Shown here: in pieces, positions 1 through 4,158 of the stretch
Layout of the letters: the number at the start of each line of letters is the position of its first letter
Position numbering within the stretch: position 1 is the stretch's first letter
Assembly (NCBI GenBank): GCA_963977125.1
Contig: CAXBNJ010000018.1
Coordinates: 1-6,444, forward strand
Source: UBA2705 sp963977125
Lineage (GTDB): Bacteria; Pseudomonadota; Alphaproteobacteria; Micavibrionales; Micavibrionaceae
Direction: 5' to 3'
DNA length: 6,444 bases
The notes under the pieces: generated by a model
What the model was told of the DNA's origin: nothing
What the model saw: only the letters and a program-made list of their open reading frames with translations
Databases searched by the model: none
Position numbers and translations under genes: made by a program

Positions 1-55
1 CAACTGTACCAACATTTACATGTGGTTTATTTCTTTCGAACTTTTCCTTAGACAT
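1..55 (-). CDS. tuf: Elongation factor Tu, N-terminal fragment (cut by window edge)
   Basis: Reading leftward from an ATG at 55-53, the frame is open to the window edge and gives MSKEKFERNKPHVNVGTV. This is the characteristic start of bacterial EF-Tu, just before the GHVDHGK P-loop, which would lie outside the window. EF-Tu is the GTPase that delivers aminoacyl-tRNA to the ribosomal A site in the cytoplasm. Only 18 of roughly 390-400 residues are visible, so integrity cannot be judged. The upstream sequence has a weak purine-rich ribosome binding site (AAGAAG, about 62-67). fusA does not precede it: the next gene upstream is divergent, so this copy must use a promoter in the 56-326 interval. 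That arrangement fits a stand-alone or tufB-type copy better than an rpsL-rpsG-fusA-tuf operon (inference). Confidence 0.9.
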   Translation of the reverse strand, partial: MSKEKFERNKPHVNVGTV

Positions 56-135
56 TTTGCTTCTTACCTATCTTGATCTTAAATAAACAAGTTGAAAACT
101 ACAACAAGCGTAGAATACTACACGAGTATAACCAG

Positions 136-205
136 TTATCTGAAATAAGCGAGACGCAACTAAAAGTCAATCGCTTTTACACCATATTCACCGTATTATC
201 TGAAA
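136..205. repeat. Pair of 10-bp direct repeats, TTATCTGAAA
   Basis: TTATCTGAAA occurs at 136-145 and again at 196-205 on the plus strand, with starts exactly 60 bp apart, inside the tuf/small-gene intergenic region. On the minus strand each copy reads TTTCAGATAA and contains a GATAA core that could be a -10-like element or an operator half. The repeat is exact, but the region is AT-rich and short, so chance is possible. A role as a paired regulator site is inference only. Confidence 0.4.
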
Positions 206-251
206 GAGCATGTGAAAAACCGCTTTAAATTATAAAAATCTAAAGTAAGGC

Positions 252-278
252 TTGACAATATAACAGTTTTCATATAGA
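252..278 (+). promoter_or_regulatory. Putative sigma70-type promoter of the 74-residue gene
   Basis: A perfect -35 box, TTGACA, lies at 252-257. A -10-like TATAGA follows at 273-278 with a 15-bp spacer; a frame one or two bases later gives spacing of 16-17 with a poorer -10. It lies about 50 bp upstream of the ATG at 327, leaving a 5' leader of roughly 40 bases. The -35 match is strong and the position is right. The -10 and the short spacer make the exact start uncertain. Confidence 0.5.
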
Positions 279-313
279 AACGACACACTACCGTTAACCG
301 ACCGCCAACAAAC

Positions 314-318
314 AGGAG
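314..318 (+). promoter_or_regulatory. Ribosome binding site AGGAG
   Basis: A strong Shine-Dalgarno AGGAG ends eight bases before the ATG at 327. It fixes the start of the 74-residue gene and is one of the best arguments that this short frame is translated. Confidence 0.7.
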
Positions 319-326
319 ACTAAGGC

Positions 327-551
327 ATGACAACTAACGTAGACAAAAGCTTTGAGGGCCCTTCAGATTTTGAAGGTATGTTCAAGCAAGCATCCACACC
401 GAGCACTTCCAATTCATTTGCAGGACAAGAAAAAGTTCTAGACGGCGGCCGTTGGGCAGCTGTTAGGAATCATTGCATTGATGCGGCTAACAAAGCAGAA
501 AATACGACACCTAATAAGGTTCATCCGAATAACCCAAGATTTAACGGTTAA
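327..551 (+). CDS. Hypothetical small soluble protein, 74 residues
   Basis: I do not recognise this protein. It is about 74 residues, with no signal peptide or membrane segment. Acidic and basic residues are nearly balanced, there is a single Cys (residue 50), and the N-terminal third (residues 22-30) is rich in Ser/Thr/Pro. A possibly helical, Ala-rich middle (about 38-58, containing GGRW and RNHCIDAANKAE) is followed by an Asn/Pro-rich tail ending NNPRFNG. The case that it is a real gene is contextual: a TTGACA promoter box upstream, a well-spaced AGGAG site, and a strong hairpin terminator 25 bp after the TAA stop. Together these form a complete single-gene transcription unit. It is divergent from tuf and convergent with the membrane-protein gene. 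No function can be assigned. A small regulatory or structural protein, or a lineage-restricted protein, are all possible. Confidence 0.7.
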   Translation: MTTNVDKSFEGPSDFEGMFKQASTPSTSNSFAGQEKVLDGGRWAAVRNHCIDAANKAENTTPNKVHPNNPRFNG

Positions 552-575
552 TCGATCGTATTTATATGAATTCAT

Positions 576-615
576 TTAACGGCTCATCCTAACGGATGGG
601 CCGTTAATATTTTAT
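576..615 (+). terminator. Rho-independent terminator after the 74-residue gene
   Basis: Bases 576-589 pair with 594-607 around a four-base loop (TAAC, 590-593). This gives a 14-bp stem with a GC-rich core and one wobble pair (T584 with G599). A U-rich run, TATTTTAT, follows at 608-615. The orientation is supported twice: the U-rich tail lies only on the plus-strand side, and the wobble is U-G in plus-strand RNA but would be an A-C mismatch in minus-strand RNA. The stem covers the TGA stop (586-584) and the last seven sense codons of the convergent membrane-protein gene. It may also slow or end the leftward transcript, but less efficiently (inference). Confidence 0.8.
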
Positions 616-1150
616 AAGCCGCGGATGCAATCGCAACAACATTCCCGATAAAGAAACATTTATACCCCAATGTCAGCCAATAAAACTTCGGAATAATTAT
701 CCGACGCGAAACATCATGTATGTCTTTAACCGCGACCTCAGAAAGCCGTTCCATATCGTTATATATGGGATTGAAGAGCTCTAAATATTCAGCTTCTTTC
801 ATCCGGCCAATATCAGAAAAATGCAGTAAATTATAGGAGCCATCGGGCTTCATACCGCGGCGTCTTTTGGGGTAAATGCATAAAATTGAACAGAGCATCG
901 CCAAAAGAGAGGTGACAATCGCTATAGCCGCAGGCCAGACATAAATAGGCTTAGATAGCCACGGCAGGATAACGGGGATCAGAATTGAGTTAATGATAAT
1001 CATCATCTGGGCTTTTTGATCAGCTAAAGTAATATAGTTGACCAGTTTATGGGTGGTCGTACTCAAAATTTGACCACGCAGCAGCGCTTGCCAGTATAGC
1101 TTATCTTTTGGTGGTTCCATTTCTTTACTCTTATCATCAGTAAAAAACAT
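584..1150 (-). CDS. Pycsar effector-like (PycTM/DUF5706) three-helix membrane protein
   Basis: This 188-residue protein has hydrophobic helices at about 49-65, 69-93 and 157-178. A 60-residue soluble segment lies between the second and third. The pattern is that of the PycTM/DUF5706 family: an amphipathic N-terminal helix leading into a D-x-K-A motif (D44, K46, A47) at the first membrane helix, an Asn soon after (N54), an HF pair (110-111) in the soluble part, an EYLELF-type stretch, and a closing helix after a Lys/Tyr-rich segment. Positive residues after helix 2 (KRRR, 95-98) put the soluble part in the cytoplasm. In Pycsar defence, such effectors respond to cCMP or cUMP made by a neighbouring PycC cyclase and damage the membrane. 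No cyclase is present in this window, so this may be an orphan or domesticated relative. The start is supported by GGAG five bases upstream (1159-1156). It lies 47 bp after rsmA and is probably co-transcribed with it. The family call rests on motif recognition without a profile search. Confidence 0.6.
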   Translation of the reverse strand: MFFTDDKSKEMEPPKDKLYWQALLRGQILSTTTHKLVNYITLADQKAQMMIIINSILIPVILPWLSKPIYVWPAAIAIVTSLLAMLCSILCIYPKRRRGMKPDGSYNLLHFSDIGRMKEAEYLELFNPIYNDMERLSEVAVKDIHDVSRRIIIPKFYWLTLGYKCFFIGNVVAIASAAYKILTAHPLG

Positions 1151-1197
1151 TATAACTCCGTGGCGCTTAGATTTAAATTGGACAAAATATTTGGTCG

Positions 1198-2058
1198 TTA
1201 AGTGAGGGCTTGTGCGAGCTTTATAAAATCAGCAACGCTTAAGTTTTCTGCGCGTAATGTTGAATCTAATCCGATCTCATCTACGCAGTCAATATATTGC
1301 TTTAAGCTTTGACGAATCATTTTGCGGCGTTGGCCAAAGGCGGCGGCTGTGAGTTTTTCAAAACTCTTAAAATCCGCTTTTTCTACGTCTATGGGACGGA
1401 AACCAACCACGGCAGATTTGACTTTTGGCGGCGGAGTAAAGGCTTGTGGCGGTAAATCAAAGGCGATTTTGCAGCGGGTAATCCACTGCGATAACACGCC
1501 TAATCGGCCATAATGCTTATCGCCGCATTTTGCGCAAATACGCTGCGCGACTTCTTTTTGAAACATGAGCAGCATTTCATCATAAGCATTATGCTGATAC
1601 ATATCATGCAGCCAGCCAACCAATAAAGGGGTTGCGACATTATACGGTAAATTGGCGATAATTTTAACCGGCAGGCCATCAGGGTTTAAGGCTTTTAAAT
1701 CTATTTTCGTCGCGTCACCATGCAGCAATTCAAGGCGACCGCCAACGGCTAATTTTAAAGGCTGTAGCGCATCAATTGCGCGCTGATCAAACTCAATCGC
1801 GATCAGTTTTTCAGGGTTTGCTTTTAAAATGCTGCGTGTCAGACCGCCAGGGCCAGGACCAATTTCAAAAACAAGATAACCTGATAGGTCACCGCTTTGC
1901 TTGCCCGATACATCATGGGCGTGGCGAATAATTTTATCTGTGATGTTTTGATCAAGAAGGAAATTCTGTCCGAGCGCTTTGGTGGCACGCAGGCCAGAGG
2001 CTTCAATAACCTCACGAAGAGGGGGTTGCGCTTGGATGACTTCTTTTAAATCACTCAT
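1198..2058 (-). CDS. rsmA: 16S rRNA (A1518/A1519-N6)-dimethyltransferase RsmA (KsgA)
   Basis: RsmA uses S-adenosylmethionine to dimethylate two adjacent adenines in helix 45 of 16S rRNA, a late checkpoint of small-subunit assembly in the cytoplasm. At 286 residues it has the usual full length. Visible motifs, in order, are the family-specific LGQNFL (29-34), the SAM-binding EIGPGPGGLT (65-74), the acidic IEFD (88-91) that contacts the ribose, GDAT (114-117), and the catalytic NLPY (136-139). These are followed by FQKEVAQRI (166-174), YGRLGVLSQ (183-191), FTPPPKVKS (207-215), and the C-terminal FGQRRKMIR (241-249). All key residues are present. The ATG overlaps the surA stop as ATGA, which implies translational coupling to surA. 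The common intervening gene pdxA is absent. The gene downstream, 47 bp away, is the PycTM-like membrane protein. Confidence 0.97.
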   Translation of the reverse strand: MSDLKEVIQAQPPLREVIEASGLRATKALGQNFLLDQNITDKIIRHAHDVSGKQSGDLSGYLVFEIGPGPGGLTRSILKANPEKLIAIEFDQRAIDALQPLKLAVGGRLELLHGDATKIDLKALNPDGLPVKIIANLPYNVATPLLVGWLHDMYQHNAYDEMLLMFQKEVAQRICAKCGDKHYGRLGVLSQWITRCKIAFDLPPQAFTPPPKVKSAVVGFRPIDVEKADFKSFEKLTAAAFGQRRKMIRQSLKQYIDCVDEIGLDSTLRAENLSVADFIKLAQALT

Positions 2059-3017
2059 AGACGAATATCAACAAAGGATGCGGCTTTTAAGTCCATGAAA
2101 TACTGGTATTGTAAGCGCTCTAAACGCTTTAAGCCTAGGCGCTCTAAGACTTGATCTGCTGTTGGAATGTCGCTTTCAGCAAAGACTTTTTTATTGCGCA
2201 TGAAATAAATATGATAGCCCGTTAAAGAGCGTACAGGCTGACTGATTTCGCCGGATTTTAGGTTCATTAAAGCGGCATTCATAGCGTCTTGCAATTGACC
2301 TTGTTGTATCCAACCAATATCGCCGCCTTTGGCTGCGCCTGCCGCGCGTGAGAACTGACTGGCCAATTTGGGGAATTTATTCGGGTCAGAGGCTGCTTCT
2401 TGTTTTATGCGTAAGGCCGTTTTGCGTGTGTCTTTGTCTTCTTCTTGTTTCTCAACAGGTAGAAAAATTTCAGAAACGAGGAATTGTGTCTTGCCGATTG
2501 AATCGCGCATGCGACCCAGCTCGCCTTCCACATCACGTTCCGTTACATCAACCAGTGGACGGACTTTGCGGCCAACCACTTTTGTCCAAGCAATTTGTGA
2601 CTTAACTTGTTTTTGCAAGGTGGATATCTTAATGCCGCGCGCTTTGAACATTTCTAAAAGCTGTTCAGGCTGCATGTTGTTTTGCGCGGCTAAAGCGCCG
2701 ATGCCTTGGTTTATTTCGTCGTCAGAAACCTCAAGTTTCAAATTATTGGCTTCTTGCAGTCTGATCGCTTCATCAACGAGTACACCAATAATTTGCAAAG
2801 CTAAGCGTTGGCGTGTTTCAGGCTTGTCTTCAATGCCTGAGGATTCCATGACAAGTTTCAAACGAGCGCTAAGCTCATTAAAAGAAATCGCTTCGTCATT
2901 CACAACGGCAGCAATGCCCGTGCTTTGATTGGCTTGCGCAGCAGAGGACGCAATCAATAGGCAGGCTGTTAAGGCGAGTAAGCTGTAAAGTTTAAAGGTG
3001 AAACGTATCATGTGCAT
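2055..3017 (-). CDS. surA: SurA-type periplasmic peptidyl-prolyl isomerase/chaperone, one parvulin domain
   Basis: SurA escorts unfolded outer-membrane proteins across the periplasm to the BAM complex and can isomerise prolyl bonds. This 320-residue protein begins with a Sec signal peptide: basic start, hydrophobic core about 9-24, and likely cleavage after AQA at residue 29. A SurA N-terminal helical domain follows (about 33-165, starting IAAVVNDEAIS). Next is one parvulin domain (about 177-277) with the diagnostic GGDIGWIQQGQL (231-242) and SLTGYHIYFM (264-273), then a C-terminal helix. E. coli SurA has two parvulin domains and about 430 residues, so this is the shorter form known in alphaproteobacteria. 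Two Met codons compete, at 3017 and 3011. A weak AGAAG site at 3030-3026 sits eight bases before the first, favouring it. The stop overlaps the rsmA start. Upstream is an NDUFA9-like gene, not the usual lptD. Confidence 0.9.
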   Translation of the reverse strand: MHMIRFTFKLYSLLALTACLLIASSAAQANQSTGIAAVVNDEAISFNELSARLKLVMESSGIEDKPETRQRLALQIIGVLVDEAIRLQEANNLKLEVSDDEINQGIGALAAQNNMQPEQLLEMFKARGIKISTLQKQVKSQIAWTKVVGRKVRPLVDVTERDVEGELGRMRDSIGKTQFLVSEIFLPVEKQEEDKDTRKTALRIKQEAASDPNKFPKLASQFSRAAGAAKGGDIGWIQQGQLQDAMNAALMNLKSGEISQPVRSLTGYHIYFMRNKKVFAESDIPTADQVLERLGLKRLERLQYQYFMDLKAASFVDIRL

Positions 3018-3106
3018 TTGTTTTTCTTCTTATAGGTTAGTAAAACGCGCTTTAGATGACTTAACGCATATTCCCAAGGGGGTCAATGCTTGACGCTATA
3101 TCGATT

Positions 3107-3136
3107 CTTATATGGATCGTTTTCAGCGATACTCAA
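3107..3136 (-). promoter_or_regulatory. Possible promoter for surA-rsmA
   Basis: On the minus strand a TTGAGT box (3136-3131) is followed after 18 bases by TATAAG (3112-3107). These match the sigma70 consensus at four and five of six positions respectively. They lie within the 154-bp gap between the NDUFA9-like gene and surA, about 90 bp upstream of the surA ATG. A second -35-like TTGACC lies nearer to surA (about 3084-3079) but lacks a good -10. No convincing terminator was seen for the gene upstream, so read-through from uvrD is also possible. Confidence 0.4.
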
Positions 3137-3171
3137 CCCTATGGATCTAAGTTTATCAAGGTGAGCTGAGG

Positions 3172-4128
3172 TTAAGCCGCTTCTTGCTTTTGTGGCTTAT
3201 AAGCATATTGCCCTAAATAATTAGGCAGTATCGCATCCATAGAAGCGGGCGTAATATTAAACTGTTGAAAGCCATTAGCCTGAGCACTCACGACATTATC
3301 GGTTTTAAGCGCTTCAACTTGGTCGGTTGTTAATAACGGCTTGGGCATAAGGCTTAATATGCTCGCTTGCGCTTTGGCGATACCCCAAGGTAGCGTTACG
3401 GCGATAAAGTTAATATTCGCATGACGTTTAAGCAATGCGTATATGTCTTTGAAGGAGACGACATCAGGCCCGCCAAGTTCGAAAATTTTACCGGAATAGT
3501 GAGAGAAATCATTGACGTTCGCGCGCGCAATACAGCGAACGACGCGGGCAATATCAATAACGCTAACTGGTTGAAACTTGGTATTACCGCCGCCAATTAA
3601 AGGTAAAACAGGTAAGGCGCGCCCAAGTCGTGCGAACATATTAAAGAATTGATCCTCAGCGCCAAAAACGACGCTTGGGCGTAAAATAACAGCGTCAGGG
3701 AATGCTTTGTGTAGTTTGACCTCACCGGCGAGTTTGCTTTTCGCATATTTGGATGTGCCAATGTCACAAGCCAAAGCAGAAATATGTACCAAACGTTTTA
3801 TATCTTTTTTTGCGCATGACTTTGCGATTAACTCAGGGAGATCGCAATGGGCTTTGGTGAATGCACCTTTTTTCTTTTCGAATAAAATACCGACGCAATT
3901 CACAACAAGATCTGCGCCCGTTACGGCATTTTCAATGCTGGCTTTACTGTCATCGCAAGAAAAGGGAACGATTTGGCCAATTTGACCATAGGGTTTTAAG
4001 AAATAAGCTTTATTGGGAGTGCGGCTAGCAGCACGGATTATATAACCCTGCGCGGCGAGCTCTTGGGTGATATATCGTCCAATAAATCCAGTGGCGCCAA
4101 AAATAGTTGCGATTTTTTGCTGTTTCAT
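3172..4128 (-). CDS. Complex I NDUFA9-family NAD(P)-binding protein (atypical short-chain dehydrogenase)
   Basis: This 318-residue protein belongs to the atypical/extended short-chain dehydrogenase fold. It carries the nucleotide-binding GATGFIGR (11-18), an Arg-rich end of the second strand (RAASRTP, 32-38), NCVGIL (77-82), and a YxxxK catalytic pair (Y128, K132 in YAKSK). It also has LRPSVVFG (149-156), GGGNTKFQPVSVIDIA (179-194) and LTTDQVEALKTDNVV (266-280). The last two stretches are typical of the family that includes the mitochondrial complex I subunit NDUFA9. There the bound NADPH is structural and helps hold the peripheral arm, so catalysis is not assumed here. The protein probably acts on the cytoplasmic face of the inner membrane. 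Its start has AGAAG seven bases upstream (4140-4136). It follows uvrD by 30 bp, implying one transcript. No nuo genes are in view. The alternative is an unrelated NAD-dependent epimerase-like enzyme, which is less likely. Confidence 0.85.
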   Translation of the reverse strand: MKQQKIATIFGATGFIGRYITQELAAQGYIIRAASRTPNKAYFLKPYGQIGQIVPFSCDDSKASIENAVTGADLVVNCVGILFEKKKGAFTKAHCDLPELIAKSCAKKDIKRLVHISALACDIGTSKYAKSKLAGEVKLHKAFPDAVILRPSVVFGAEDQFFNMFARLGRALPVLPLIGGGNTKFQPVSVIDIARVVRCIARANVNDFSHYSGKIFELGGPDVVSFKDIYALLKRHANINFIAVTLPWGIAKAQASILSLMPKPLLTTDQVEALKTDNVVSAQANGFQQFNITPASMDAILPNYLGQYAYKPQKQEAA

Positions 4129-4158
4129 AGCTTATCTTCTTTTGTTGGTTGGTTCTAA

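Larger units (their letters stand above)
56..326. promoter_or_regulatory. Divergent AT-rich intergenic region between tuf and the 74-residue gene
   Basis: This 271-bp AT-rich gap must carry the tuf promoter (leftward) and the promoter of the small rightward gene. For tuf, candidate minus-strand elements are a TTGACT box at 170-165 and -10-like sequences at 147-142 (TATTTC), 130-125 (TATACT) and 200-195 (GATAAT). None forms a fully convincing -35/-10 pair, so the tuf start of transcription is unresolved. The interval also holds a 10-bp direct repeat and a weak 6-bp inverted repeat (147-152 with 171-176). No tRNA, riboswitch fold or additional reading frame was seen. Confidence 0.55.

Noticed and set aside
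56..326. Possible tRNA or small RNA gene upstream of tuf
   Set aside because: No cloverleaf, TTCGANNC T-arm or stable hairpin with U-tract could be found in this AT-rich stretch.
566..575. Perfect palindrome ATGAATTCAT just before the terminator
   Set aside because: It is only ten bases with no loop and does not extend. It is best seen as chance and adds nothing to the terminator stem.
1181..1196. Possible hairpin GACCAAA/TTTGTC between rsmA and the membrane-protein gene
   Set aside because: The stem is only six AT-rich pairs with a bulge and no U-tract, too weak to call a terminator.
2368..2928. Long plus-strand open frame (186 codons) antisense to surA, with a second shorter one at 2348-2605
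   Set aside because: Both lie wholly inside the well-supported surA gene. Their translations are Ser/Cys/Arg-rich, have no recognisable domain, and no ribosome binding site was identified. They are shadows of surA codon usage.
3111..3147. GATCCATA repeated twice on the minus strand (3147-3140 and 3118-3111)
   Set aside because: Eight bases in an AT-rich gap is readily explained by chance, and it shows no symmetry or fixed relation to the possible promoter.
3707..3985. Plus-strand open frame antisense to the NDUFA9-like gene
   Set aside because: It is entirely within a gene with clear family motifs, and its translation resembles no protein family.
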